Below are positions 37,380 through 45,859 of a stretch of DNA of 64,000 nucleotides, in pieces. Source of the DNA: Candidatus Cloacimonadota bacterium (GTDB lineage: Bacteria > Cloacimonadota > Cloacimonadia > Cloacimonadales > JAIOQZ01); NCBI GenBank assembly GCA_021108395.1, contig JAIOQZ010000011.1:1-64000 (forward strand), given 5' to 3'. The notes below the pieces were generated by a model. That model worked only from the letters and a program-made list of their open reading frames with translations, did no database searches and was not told the DNA's origin. Position numbers and translations under genes: made by a program. Position 1 is the first letter of the stretch. Each line of letters starts with the position of its first letter.

Positions 37380-39281
37380 GCTGAGCTCGACAGGCAGAGT
37401 CTGGCCGGGTGTGGCGGCGCCGGGGGTACCGGCTGCGGGTGTGCCGAAAGCCCAGACATCGTTATCCATCTGCACGACCTGTTCGTCAGCGTCCACATCG
37501 GGCGAGTGATCGAGCTCGGCGCGGACGAGCGGGTTATTGATCTGGTAGGCATAGCCGTTGGCGATGTCAAGGTCAACGCCGGGCAGGTAATCGATGCCGC
37601 TGGTGCCCCAGGCTGCGTCGAAGGTGGCCGCGTCGGCGCCGTTGCCGATGGCGAGATAGCCCTTCGGACCGATGATCGTGCCGGCCGGAATCACATAGGA
37701 ATCCTCTGGAACGTTCGGGATGAATACGCCGGCAACTTCGACACCCTGCACGAGCGTGCAGCCGGTGAGATCGAGGCTGTAGAACTTGTTGTTGAACAGC
37801 TCGACGTAACCGGTGGTTTCCGGCTGGCCAACAAGGTTGTCGCTCACTTCGCTGATGTAGATGTCGTTGCCGGCGGGGGCGCCCACAGCGCCGAACTGAA
37901 GTACCGTATTGGGATAGTATGTAGACAGCGTTCCCGCCGGGGGCGCTGCCGGATCGGCATTTGTGCCATCATCGTACCAGTATATACTCACGTCGGCGCG
38001 CAAGTCCTGCGTACAGTAGAATTCATCGTCGCTATCTGTGTAGCCCGTCGTGTTGGCGTCGAACATTACCACGAGGTTGTCGGTGTTGTTGTAGTAGAAC
38101 GGGTTGTCCAATGTAAGCGTGACCCAGCCGTCGAAGGCCGGCGCGTTCAACTGGCCGTTGAAAACCTCGATGAAGTTGGACAGCGGCAGCCAGTCGGTGA
38201 GAGCGGTCTGGCTGGTGTGGCCCATATAGATAACGATATCTTCCGTCCAGGCGCTGTTGCCGTTGTAATGATACTTGATCGTTTCTATCTGCTGGCCTGC
38301 CATGTTGATGTCTGACTGCAGGTAGATGCTCTGCGAGAGCGAGTACTCGTAGTACGGCTCCATGGGCAGGCACTCGTTGGTGGCCGTGCCCGTGCCAATC
38401 AACACCTGGCCGGCGGCGACTGCGGTCTGGAAGGACCACACCGGGCCGCTGGTTTCCGCGCGAGCGCTGTTCTTGGACACTACTTGCCAGTAATAGCCAG
38501 TCAGGCCGTCCAGGGGGCCTGTGACGTATGAGCCGCCGGCGCCGGCGGCTGCATCGGCAACAACCTGCGCAACCGGCGGATTCACCGTATCCAGGTAGAG
38601 GTCGTAGGTGTCGGTGTTGGCGCCCCAGTCCCAGGTAAGCGTCACGCCTGCGCCGGCAATGCCTGTAGCGCCGTCGGCCGGGAAGGGGTTGGTGACGGGA
38701 TCAGGAGCGCCGATTATCGTGTAGTCAACGACGATGTAGGGCGGGTTGGCTTCGTTCCAGCCGTCATAGATGAGGTAATATGTATTATCATTGTCGGTGC
38801 TCGCCATACCGCAGGCCCACCAGCCGTTTGCGAGGCCCGCTTGCAGGTCGGTTGCAGCCTGGGCGCCCAGGCCGTGCACCTTCCAGCCGGGGGCGTAGGC
38901 GCTGCCTTCCTCCTGGTAGAGGTAGTAACCACTGCCTTCTTCCGCAATGATGTCGGCAAACAGCGTGGCGGCGTCGGCTGTGAGCGGGTCGCAGCTCAGC
39001 GGCGTTATTGCCCAGTATGGATAGTTTGTGTCGTTCACATAGCCGTGGAACTCGACCGAGTTGATGATCGCGCTGAGGGGAATGCCGCTGATGTCAAACC
39101 TGAACCAGCCGTCCTCGTCGTCCCAGCCGCGCACTTCGCTGTCATCGGTGATGGTCGCGCCGTCCGTGGTGCCGGTCCAGCGGGCTACGCCCTGCGGGTT
39201 GCACTGTAGCACGTCGGCCAACAGTGTGCCTGTGATTAAGATGAAAGCCATGAGTAAAACAAATTGGATCTTTTTCTGCAT
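36768..39281 (-). CDS. Large secreted modular protein with DNRLRE-like, lamin-tail and type-A sorting domains
   Basis: The 837-aa protein has a signal peptide (MQKKIQFVLLMAFILITGTLLA). The DNRLRE/CBM96-like module (about 25-190) reads ARWTGTTDGATITD, SEVRGWDDEDGWFRFDISGIP and NEANPPYIVVDYT. An FN3-like domain (about 195-295), the IYLQSDIN/YMGHTSQ beta module (about 305-470), a lamin-tail domain (about 480-640), an FN3-like domain and the sorting domain follow. From the IYLQSDIN module on it parallels the 33133-36468 product, and the last about 200 residues are identical. The ATG at 39281 follows AAGGAG. The gene looks like a domain-swapped paralogue: a new front end on a shared rear. Confidence 0.88.
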   Translation of the reverse strand: MQKKIQFVLLMAFILITGTLLADVLQCNPQGVARWTGTTDGATITDDSEVRGWDDEDGWFRFDISGIPLSAIINSVEFHGYVNDTNYPYWAITPLSCDPLTADAATLFADIIAEEGSGYYLYQEEGSAYAPGWKVHGLGAQAATDLQAGLANGWWACGMASTDNDNTYYLIYDGWNEANPPYIVVDYTIIGAPDPVTNPFPADGATGIAGAGVTLTWDWGANTDTYDLYLDTVNPPVAQVVADAAAGAGGSYVTGPLDGLTGYYWQVVSKNSARAETSGPVWSFQTAVAAGQVLIGTGTATNECLPMEPYYEYSLSQSIYLQSDINMAGQQIETIKYHYNGNSAWTEDIVIYMGHTSQTALTDWLPLSNFIEVFNGQLNAPAFDGWVTLTLDNPFYYNNTDNLVVMFDANTTGYTDSDDEFYCTQDLRADVSIYWYDDGTNADPAAPPAGTLSTYYPNTVLQFGAVGAPAGNDIYISEVSDNLVGQPETTGYVELFNNKFYSLDLTGCTLVQGVEVAGVFIPNVPEDSYVIPAGTIIGPKGYLAIGNGADAATFDAAWGTSGIDYLPGVDLDIANGYAYQINNPLVRAELDHSPDVDADEQVVQMDNDVWAFGTPAAGTPGAATPGQTLPVELSSFTALVTTSETVMLEWVTQSETGTLGYHVLRGDSDELQFAGYMTAELIAATNTSEEMTYQFEDIEVWENNTYWYWLETIDADGSSERFGPISCLVLPQGEEVPDFFTTTSMNQNCPNPFNPDTKIIYSLRGTDGVPVNAEMAIYNMRGQLVKTLFSGSAMPGVDLSVTWHGKDDAGNSVGSGVYFYKLTSPGFSQIRKMMLLK

Positions 39282-39368
39282 GTGTCTCTCCTTTTGCAGG
39301 TTGTTACGATAGCAAGGTTTATACGCTTTTCTCCTGAATCCGCTCTTCTGGATGTTATTCTGGTGACA

Positions 39369-39397
39369 ATGATGCACAATAAAAAAATCCATGTCAA
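39369..39397 (-). promoter_or_regulatory. Candidate promoter of the 837-aa protein gene
   Basis: TTGACA at 39392-39397 is 17 nt from CATCAT at 39369-39374. The -35 is 116 nt before the ATG. Confidence 0.45.
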
Positions 39398-39473
39398 TTG
39401 TTTTTTATTTCTCGTTCATTTCTCTCTCAGGAATCACTGGAAATTGAACGTACACGAGCGCTATCGGCCCACA

Positions 39474-39503
39474 CAAAACGAAGCCCGTCCATGACGGGAT
39501 TCA
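39474..39503 (-). terminator. Second, degenerate terminator hairpin downstream of the 971-aa gene
   Basis: On the minus strand GAATCCCGTCATGGACGGGCTTC is followed by GTTTTG. It may be a remnant of an earlier gene end. Confidence 0.5.
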
Positions 39504-39536
39504 CAGTCAGTCTATCAGTTAACGGAATGTATCTAT

Positions 39537-39572
39537 AAAATGAAGCCCGTCTCCCAATGGGGACGGGCTTCG
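39537..39572 (-). terminator. Terminator of the 971-aa surface protein gene
   Basis: On the minus strand GAAGCCCGTCCCCATTGG and its complement GGAGACGGGCTTC form the stem, followed by ATTTTAT. Nearly the same block follows the 574-aa gene. Confidence 0.8.
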
Positions 39573-39596
39573 CAGGGATTGCTGGTTAGCGTCTCA

Positions 39597-42512
39597 TTAG
39601 CGGACGGTGTCGTCGGCCGTAACGTAATAGAAGTATTTCACGTCTGTAGCGCCAATACCGGTGTGGGTGTAGGTGAGGCCGGGGATGGGCGAGTCGCCGA
39701 ATTCAGTCCAGGGGCCGCTCGGGTCGGTCGCGTAGTACACGTGGTACTGCACGGCGCCGGTTACGGCATCCCAGGTGAGAACTGCGTCGTCGCCCGACAT
39801 GGCGATGAACACGACCGGGGAGGCTATCGGGTCGTAGAACTGAATCGCCATTCCTGCCCAGAGGTTATACTCATTGTAGCTGTACTGGAGGCCATCCGTG
39901 CCGTCGATGTTCTCGATGCCAACGGTGGCGCCATCCATGTCGATGCCGCCCTCGAAGCTCTGGTACTGCAGCTTGATGTCGCCGTTCTCGAAGAGAATCG
40001 CCTGGGCGGTAAGCTTGCCGGTGCCGCTACCGGAATACTCGTGGTAATTCTCCATAGTGACGACACAGGCGTTTTCGCCGCCGACAAGACGCGTTTCGTA
40101 GTAGATATGCGTGTCGTTGTCGGGGTTGTCTTCCGGATCGAGGTCGTCCCAGAACCAGGCGATGAGGTTGTTCGGCGTGGACGTGTTCGGGATGTCATCG
40201 TTCGACAGGTCATCGACGCCGGCGCCGAACGATAGGCAGCCGTTCGAGCCGAAGTAGAATTCGTTGTAGATGTTGCCGTAGAAGTCGAAGTCGAACCCGA
40301 GCGCGAACGGACCGACGTAGTCATCGTCGCCCGGAAGCGGGAGAATCTCGGTGCGGATGACGGGGGCGATCCAGTCGTATGCGGGACCGCCAGCGTCATA
40401 GCCGCTTAGCCAGATGTGGCCATATGTGTCTGGACCGCCGGCGGTTGCCAGAGCGGGGTCGAATGTATCGAAGCCCCAAGTGTCAGTTGTCGCGGAGACC
40501 GCCGCTGCGTTGTAAACTACAATCCACCAACTGTAATCGGTGGCTTCCGTAAGACCGGAATAGGCATACGAAGCCGCTGCGCAGGGATCACCGGTCACAA
40601 CCTGTACTTCAGCGCCGGGTTCACCGAACCAAAGGTCGTAGGTGACGTTGTTGACGCCCCAGGTCCATGTGAGCGATCCATTCACTGGCACATTACCATA
40701 TACGTCACCCGGTGATGGATCGTATGCCGCTGTCGGCAACGCGGGATCTTGTATGCTTGTGAAGTCCCAGGTGAGTGATGTAACGCTGTTCATGGCGGTG
40801 TTGTATGACACTACCCACCATTCATAGCCTGTCAGATAAGTCAATCCAGTATAAGGATAGGAACCGCTCGGCCCGGTGCAGGCGCCGCCGGTGACAACCT
40901 CAGTGGCTGCGCCGGCTGGGCCGAACCAGAGGTCGTATGTATCGTTGTTGGCGCCCCAGTCCCAGGTGAGCGTGCCGGCAAGCGCGACATCGACGGCGCC
41001 GTCAACGGGCGAGGGGTTGCCGGCTGCGCCCGGCGCGTTTAGAGGATAGGCATATTCGATCGCCATCCCCGCACCGAGCAGGTTCTGGTTATACTCGTAC
41101 TGAAGGCCATCTGTGCCGTCGGCGTTCTCGATGCCAACCGTTGCCTCGTCCATGACGATGCCGCCATCGAAGCTCTGATACTGCTTCAGGATGTCGCCGT
41201 TCTCGAACAGAATCACCTGGCAGGTAAGATTGCCGGTACCTGTTAGCCAATCATACTCGTGGTAATTCTCCATGGTGACGATCCAGGCAGGCTGGCCGCC
41301 GACATTCTGATTACCATACTCGGCAGTACCTCCATCCGTGGGATCCAAGTCGTCCCAGAACCAGGGGATAAAGTTGTCTGGAGCGTTCGTGTCCGGAATG
41401 GGATCGTTGCCATAGTCGGTTTCTGTACCGCCGAAAATAAGGAAACCGTTCGAGCTGAAGTGAACATCGTTGTACGCGGCGCCGTAAAACGGGAAATTAA
41501 TCCCGAGGGGAAGAGCGGCGGAGCACCAGTCGTCGCCCATGCCGGTAATGGCGGTGGGAGCGGTGATTGTAACCCAATCGTATGTCGGGCCGCCTGGATC
41601 GGCGCTGTTCATCCAGGTATAACCGAAGGTGTCGGGACCGCCCTGGGTCGGGCCGACTGTCGTGAAGTCCCAGTGGGGAGATGTAGCCGAGTTCATGCTG
41701 GTGTCGTACGATACGACCCACCATTCGTAAACGGTAATATTAGTAAGACCTGCGTAGGGGTACAAACCGCTCGGCCCGATGCAAGCGCCGCCGGTGACAA
41801 CCTCGGTGGCGGCGCCGAGTGGGCCGAACCAGAGGTCGTAGGTATTGTTGAGGGTGCCCCAGTCCCAGGTGAGTATGCCGGCAATGGGGACACCACCGGC
41901 GCCGTCGATCGGGTTGGGGTTGGTGGCGGATGTAAGACCACCGGCCGGCGTGTAGTCAACGATGATGTAGGGCGGGTTGGCTTCGTTCCAGCCGTCATAG
42001 TTGAGGTAATAGGCAGGCCAGTTGTCTGTGCTCGCCATACCGCAGGCCCACCAGCCGCCGGCAAGGCCCGCCTGTAGGTCGGTGGCAGCCTGGAGGCCCA
42101 GGTCATGAACCTTCCAGCCGGGAGCATATGTGTCGTCTTCCTCCTGGTAGAGGTAGTAACCACTGTTTTCTTCCGCAGTGATGTCTGCAAACAGCGTGGC
42201 AGCATCGGCTGTGAGCGGGTCGCAGCTCAGCGGCGTCATTGCCCAGTATGGGTAGTTGGTGTCGTTCACATAGCCGTGGAACTCGACCGAGTTGATGGTC
42301 GAGCCGGCGGGGATGCCGCTGGTGTCAAACCTGAACCAGCCGTCCTCGGCGCCACCGCCGCGCACTTCGCTGAGGTCGGTGATGGTTGCGCCGTCTGTGG
42401 TGCCGGTCCAGCGGTCGGCGGCCGTTGGGTCGCACTGTATCGTGTTGGCAAACAGTGTGCCTGTGATTAAGATGAAGGCCATGAGTAGAACAAATTGAAT
42501 CTTCTTCTGCAT
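39597..42512 (-). CDS. Large secreted modular protein with DNRLRE-like, nidogen-like and FN3-like repeats
   Basis: The 971-aa protein has a signal peptide (MQKKIQFVLLMAFILITGTLFA), almost the same as its neighbour's. A DNRLRE/CBM96-like module (about 25-190) is followed by an FN3-like repeat (YDLWFGPLGAATEVVTGGAC), a nidogen-like module (about 295-500, GYTWMNSAD, SNGFLIFGG, WFWDDLDP), two more FN3-like repeats (about 510-690), a second nidogen-like module (about 705-895) and a terminal FN3-like domain (AMSGDDAVLTWDAVTGAVQY). It has no type-A sorting end and finishes with a DDTVR tail, as the 574-aa and 1355-aa proteins finish in a similar DD-R tail. The ATG at 42512 has GGGAG upstream. The role is unknown; binding of a large extracellular ligand is plausible. 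Confidence 0.88.
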   Translation of the reverse strand: MQKKIQFVLLMAFILITGTLFANTIQCDPTAADRWTGTTDGATITDLSEVRGGGAEDGWFRFDTSGIPAGSTINSVEFHGYVNDTNYPYWAMTPLSCDPLTADAATLFADITAEENSGYYLYQEEDDTYAPGWKVHDLGLQAATDLQAGLAGGWWACGMASTDNWPAYYLNYDGWNEANPPYIIVDYTPAGGLTSATNPNPIDGAGGVPIAGILTWDWGTLNNTYDLWFGPLGAATEVVTGGACIGPSGLYPYAGLTNITVYEWWVVSYDTSMNSATSPHWDFTTVGPTQGGPDTFGYTWMNSADPGGPTYDWVTITAPTAITGMGDDWCSAALPLGINFPFYGAAYNDVHFSSNGFLIFGGTETDYGNDPIPDTNAPDNFIPWFWDDLDPTDGGTAEYGNQNVGGQPAWIVTMENYHEYDWLTGTGNLTCQVILFENGDILKQYQSFDGGIVMDEATVGIENADGTDGLQYEYNQNLLGAGMAIEYAYPLNAPGAAGNPSPVDGAVDVALAGTLTWDWGANNDTYDLWFGPAGAATEVVTGGACTGPSGSYPYTGLTYLTGYEWWVVSYNTAMNSVTSLTWDFTSIQDPALPTAAYDPSPGDVYGNVPVNGSLTWTWGVNNVTYDLWFGEPGAEVQVVTGDPCAAASYAYSGLTEATDYSWWIVVYNAAAVSATTDTWGFDTFDPALATAGGPDTYGHIWLSGYDAGGPAYDWIAPVIRTEILPLPGDDDYVGPFALGFDFDFYGNIYNEFYFGSNGCLSFGAGVDDLSNDDIPNTSTPNNLIAWFWDDLDPEDNPDNDTHIYYETRLVGGENACVVTMENYHEYSGSGTGKLTAQAILFENGDIKLQYQSFEGGIDMDGATVGIENIDGTDGLQYSYNEYNLWAGMAIQFYDPIASPVVFIAMSGDDAVLTWDAVTGAVQYHVYYATDPSGPWTEFGDSPIPGLTYTHTGIGATDVKYFYYVTADDTVR

Positions 42513-42600
42513 GTTTTGCTCCCTTTTGTATGTCGTTACGTTAACAAGGTTTATGCGCTTTCTTTCCATAATTCACACTTTTTGACAAATTTGCGTGTAT

Positions 42601-42629
42601 AATGATGCTTCATAAGAAACTGTTGTCAA
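42601..42629 (-). promoter_or_regulatory. Candidate promoter of the 971-aa protein gene
   Basis: TTGACA at 42624-42629 is 17 nt from ATCATT at 42601-42606. The -35 is 117 nt before the ATG. Confidence 0.45.
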
Positions 42630-42735
42630 ATCTTTTTAATTTGAAAAAGCTCGATTTCCTTCAACAATAGCAACCGGAAGCCTTGAGAAAAGCTTGGCAA
42701 CCGCTTATACTCAGGCCTACAGGCGAATGTCCCAA

Positions 42736-42772
42736 CAAAGCGAAGCCCGTCTCCCAATGGGGACGGGCTTCG
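42736..42772 (-). terminator. Terminator of the 574-aa surface protein gene
   Basis: On the minus strand CGAAGCCCGTCCCCATTGG pairs with its complement ending GACGGGCTTCG, then CTTTGTT. The T-run is interrupted. Confidence 0.75.
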
Positions 42773-42785
42773 CAGGGATTGCTGG

Positions 42786-44510
42786 TTAACGCCTCGCTGG
42801 GGCAGTGTCGTCGGCGGTGACGTAGTAGAAGTACTTCACGTCTGTAGCGCCAATGCCGGTGTGGGTGTAGGTGAGGCCGGGGATGGGCGAGTCGCCGAAC
42901 TCAGCCCAGGGGCCGCTCGGGTCGGTCGCGTAGTACACATGGTACTGCACGGCGCCGGTTACGGCGTCCCAGGCAAGAACCGCGTCGTCGCCCGACATGG
43001 TGATGAGCACGTCGGGGAAGGCTGAAGCCGGAGTATGGAACAGAATCGCCGTCTCCGCCGAAAGCAGGTTCATGTTGTACTCGTAGCAGAGGCCATCCGT
43101 GCCATCGATGTTTTCGATGCCGACTGATGCGCTGGTCATGACGATGCCGCCATCGAAGCTCTGGTATTGCAGCTTGATGTCGCCGTTCTCGAACAGAATC
43201 ACCTGGCATGTAAGTTTACCGCTGTTTTGGCCTGGATACTCGTGGTAATTCTCCATAGTGACGACACAGGCATTATCGCCACCGACAAGGCGCGTTTCGT
43301 AGTAGATATGCGTATCGTTGTCAGGGTCGTTGGCTGGATCGAGGTCGTTCCAGAACCAGGCGATGATGTTGTTCGGCGTGGACGCGTTCGGAAGGTTCTG
43401 GTTACTTAAGCTGCTGCTGCCACCGCCGAACATGAGGTAGCCGTTCGAGCAGAAGTAGAACTCGTTATAGGTGTTGCCGTAGAAGCAAAAGTCGAATCCG
43501 AGGGCGAACGGACCGACGAAGGTGTCATCACCCGGAAGCGGTAGCATCTCTGTGCGAATGACAGGATCGATCCATGTGTATGTCGGGCCGGCAGCGTCGT
43601 TGCTGTTATACCAGGTGTAGCCGAAGGTGTCGGGGCCGCCCTGGGTCGAATCACAGGGCGTGAAGTCCCAGTGAGGGCTTGAGGCCGAGTTCATGTCGAT
43701 GTCGTACGATATGACCCACCACTCGTAGTCGGCAAATGCTGTAAGACCTGCATATGCGTACGAGCCGCTTGTATCTGTGCAAGCGCTGCCGGTGACAACC
43801 TCTGTAGCGGCGCCGACGGGGCCGAACCAGAGGTCGTATGTATCGTTGATGGTGCCCCAGTCCCAGGTGAGTGTGCCGTCACGGGAAACAGCATTGGCGC
43901 CGTTGAGCGGATTGGGATTGGTGGCGGGGGAAAGAGCACCGACCGGCGTGTAGTCAACGATGACGTAGGGCACATTAGTTTGGTTCCAGCCATCCCAGTT
44001 GATGGGATACGACACGGCGTTATCACGGCTCGTCATACCGCAGGCGAACCAGTCGTTGCCGAGGTTTGCCTGCAGGTCGATGACAGCCTGGGCGCCCAGG
44101 TTATACACCTTCCAGCCGGTTGTATAGTCGTAGGCTTCGTTCCGGTACAAATAATAGCCGATATCTTCTTCGGCAATTATGTCTGCAAACAGCGTGGCGG
44201 CATCGGCCGTGAGCGGATCGCAGGTAATCGGGGTCATGCTCCACCACGGGTGGTTTGTGGCGTTCACATAGCCGTGGAATTCGACCGAGTTGATGGCCGC
44301 GTCGTCGGGAATGCCGCTGATGTCGAACATGAACCAGCCGTCCTCGTTGTGCCATCCGCGCACTTCGCTACTGTCGGTGATGGTTGCGCCGTTCGTGGTG
44401 CCGGTCCAGCGAGCTACGCCCTGCGGGTCGCACTGTATCGTAATGGCAAACATAGTACCTGCGGCAAACACGAAAACTAATAATACAGCAAATCGGATAT
44501 TCTTCTGCAT
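42786..44510 (-). CDS. Secreted modular protein with DNRLRE-like and nidogen-like domains
   Basis: The 574-aa protein has a signal peptide (MQKNIRFAVLLVFVFAAGTMFA). The DNRLRE/CBM96-like module (about 22-190, ARWTGTTNGATITD, SEVRGWHNEDGWFMFDISGIP) is followed by one FN3-like repeat (YDLWFGPVGAATEVVTGSAC), one nidogen-like module (about 290-490, GYTWYNSND, SNGYLMFGG, WFWNDLDP) and the terminal FN3-like domain ending in DDTAPARR. It is a shorter version of the 971-aa protein: same order, fewer repeats. The ATG follows AAAGGAGTGAAAC. No enzymatic residues are recognised. Confidence 0.88.
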   Translation of the reverse strand: MQKNIRFAVLLVFVFAAGTMFAITIQCDPQGVARWTGTTNGATITDSSEVRGWHNEDGWFMFDISGIPDDAAINSVEFHGYVNATNHPWWSMTPITCDPLTADAATLFADIIAEEDIGYYLYRNEAYDYTTGWKVYNLGAQAVIDLQANLGNDWFACGMTSRDNAVSYPINWDGWNQTNVPYVIVDYTPVGALSPATNPNPLNGANAVSRDGTLTWDWGTINDTYDLWFGPVGAATEVVTGSACTDTSGSYAYAGLTAFADYEWWVISYDIDMNSASSPHWDFTPCDSTQGGPDTFGYTWYNSNDAAGPTYTWIDPVIRTEMLPLPGDDTFVGPFALGFDFCFYGNTYNEFYFCSNGYLMFGGGSSSLSNQNLPNASTPNNIIAWFWNDLDPANDPDNDTHIYYETRLVGGDNACVVTMENYHEYPGQNSGKLTCQVILFENGDIKLQYQSFDGGIVMTSASVGIENIDGTDGLCYEYNMNLLSAETAILFHTPASAFPDVLITMSGDDAVLAWDAVTGAVQYHVYYATDPSGPWAEFGDSPIPGLTYTHTGIGATDVKYFYYVTADDTAPARR

Positions 44511-44600
44511 GTTTCACTCCTTTTTATATGTCGCTATGTTAACATGGTTATATGTTTTCTCTGCATAGTTCACACTTCTATGCAATATCTGAAGGTAACA

Positions 44601-44629
44601 TGGATTCAACAAAAGATGTGTAGTGTCAA
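44601..44629 (-). promoter_or_regulatory. Candidate promoter of the 574-aa protein gene
   Basis: TTGACA at 44624-44629 is 17 nt from AATCCA at 44601-44606. The -35 is about 115 nt before the ATG. Confidence 0.45.
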
Positions 44630-44701
44630 TAGCTTTTTACCCGGCAACCTGTATCAATTAGCGCCCAGTCTCGTCAGAATTTGCGCCCAAACGCCGGACT
44701 G

Positions 44702-45790
44702 TCAAAGTCTTGCCCCGCTGTCGGGATCGAAGAAATGGGCGCGCGCCATGTCGAGCGTGAGTTCGAGAATCTGCTCGACGCGAGGCGTCTGTCTGGGGTC
44801 GAGCCGTGCGGTAAGCTTCGAGCCTTTGGTGCGCAGATATACGATGAACTCGTTGCCCATCGGCTCGACCACCTCGCACAGCGCCTCGATCTTCTGCGAC
44901 TGCGGCGCCTTGTCGTCATAGCCGGAGATGTCTTCGGGGCGGATGCCCATGACCAGCGGCTTACCGATGTAGCCGCCCAGTTTGCGGTCGGCGGGGACGG
45001 CGCACCGAAAGCTGCCTTCGTCGAACCAGAGGTTGCCGTCTTCCTCGTTCAGCGTACCATTCAGCAAGTTGATGGCGGGGCTGCCGATGAAACCGGCCAC
45101 GAAGAGGTTCACCGGCTCGTTGTAGATATTGAGCGGAGTGTCGATCTGCTGGATGAGTCCCTGATCCATCACCACGATTCTGTCGCCCATCGTCATGGCC
45201 TCGACCTGATCGTGGGTCACATATATCATGGTGGAAGCGAGCTTGCGATGCAGCTTGGTAATCTCGCCGCGCATCTGCACCCGCAACTTGGCGTCGAGAT
45301 TGGAGAGCGGCTCGTCGAACAGAAACACCTTGGGGTGGCGAACGATGGCGCGTCCCAGCGCCACGCGCTGCCGCTGGCCGCCGGAAAGCGCCCGCGGCTT
45401 GCGGTCGAGCAGAGACTCGATGCCCAGCAACTCCGCCGCCTCGCCCACATGTCCGGCTATCTCGCTACGCGGCATGCCGCGCAGTTTAAGCGCGAACGCC
45501 ATGTTCTGATAGACGCTCATGTGCGGATAGAGCGCGTAATTCTGAAAAACCATGGCTATGTCGCGGTCTTTGGGCGCCACATCGTTGATGACGCGGTCAC
45601 CTATGCTGATGCTGCCGCTGGTGATGGTTTCGAGACCGGCTATCATGCGCAGGGTGGTTGTCTTGCCGCAGCCCGAAGGCCCCACCAGAATGATGAACTC
45701 CTTGTCCTCGGCCACGAAGTTGACGTCTTTCACCGCCTGGAATCCATTGTCGAATATCTTGTTCACGTTCTCGACGACGACGCGTGCCAT
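44702..45790 (-). CDS. ugpC: ABC transporter ATP-binding protein (UgpC/MalK/MsmK family)
   Basis: The 362-aa ATPase has Walker A GPSGCGKTT (about residue 37), the signature LSGGQRQRVALGRA (about 136), Walker B VFLFDEPLSNLD (about 157) and the H-loop in YVTHDQVEAMT (about 193). The C-terminal TOBE/MalK regulatory domain (about 240-362, with GIRPEDI) is typical of sugar-importer ATPases. No permease or binding-protein gene is in the window, so it may serve distant transporters, as MsmK-type ATPases do. The ATG at 45790 follows GGGGAG by 7 nt. The start codon and leader lie in a 77-bp repeat also found upstream of the broken glycosyltransferase. Confidence 0.9.
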   Translation of the reverse strand: MARVVVENVNKIFDNGFQAVKDVNFVAEDKEFIILVGPSGCGKTTTLRMIAGLETITSGSISIGDRVINDVAPKDRDIAMVFQNYALYPHMSVYQNMAFALKLRGMPRSEIAGHVGEAAELLGIESLLDRKPRALSGGQRQRVALGRAIVRHPKVFLFDEPLSNLDAKLRVQMRGEITKLHRKLASTMIYVTHDQVEAMTMGDRIVVMDQGLIQQIDTPLNIYNEPVNLFVAGFIGSPAINLLNGTLNEEDGNLWFDEGSFRCAVPADRKLGGYIGKPLVMGIRPEDISGYDDKAPQSQKIEALCEVVEPMGNEFIVYLRTKGSKLTARLDPRQTPRVEQILELTLDMARAHFFDPDSGARL

Positions 45791-45859
45791 GTGCATCTCC
45801 CCCACACTTTATTTTCCGCATGAGGCGAAACGGGGCGGCGGGTGTCAAGGAGATTCTGC
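45783..45859. repeat. 77-bp direct repeat, copy 1 (leader of the ABC ATPase gene)
   Basis: Matches 46963-47039 without gaps at an offset of 1180 bp, with about six mismatches. It includes the ATPase start codon, its ribosome binding site, a TTGACA box and the stop codon of the glycosyltransferase pseudogene. Confidence 0.9.
45820..45848 (-). promoter_or_regulatory. Candidate promoter of the ABC ATPase gene
   Basis: TTGACA at 45843-45848, 17 nt from CCTCAT at 45820-45825, inside the 77-bp repeat. Copy 2 has the same TTGACA at 47023-47028. Confidence 0.4.

Larger units (their letters stand above)
39282..39596. other. 315-bp intergenic region with promoter, leader and two hairpins
   Basis: It contains the shared leader of the 837-aa gene (39282-39336), a TTGACA candidate (39369-39397) and two terminator-like hairpins (39474-39503, 39537-39572). 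No coding frame is supported. Confidence 0.6.

Noticed and set aside
28549..44510. A CRISPR-like or simple tandem repeat array, suggested by the many recurring segments
   Set aside because: The repeats are protein modules hundreds of bases long inside genes, with no short direct repeats and spacers.
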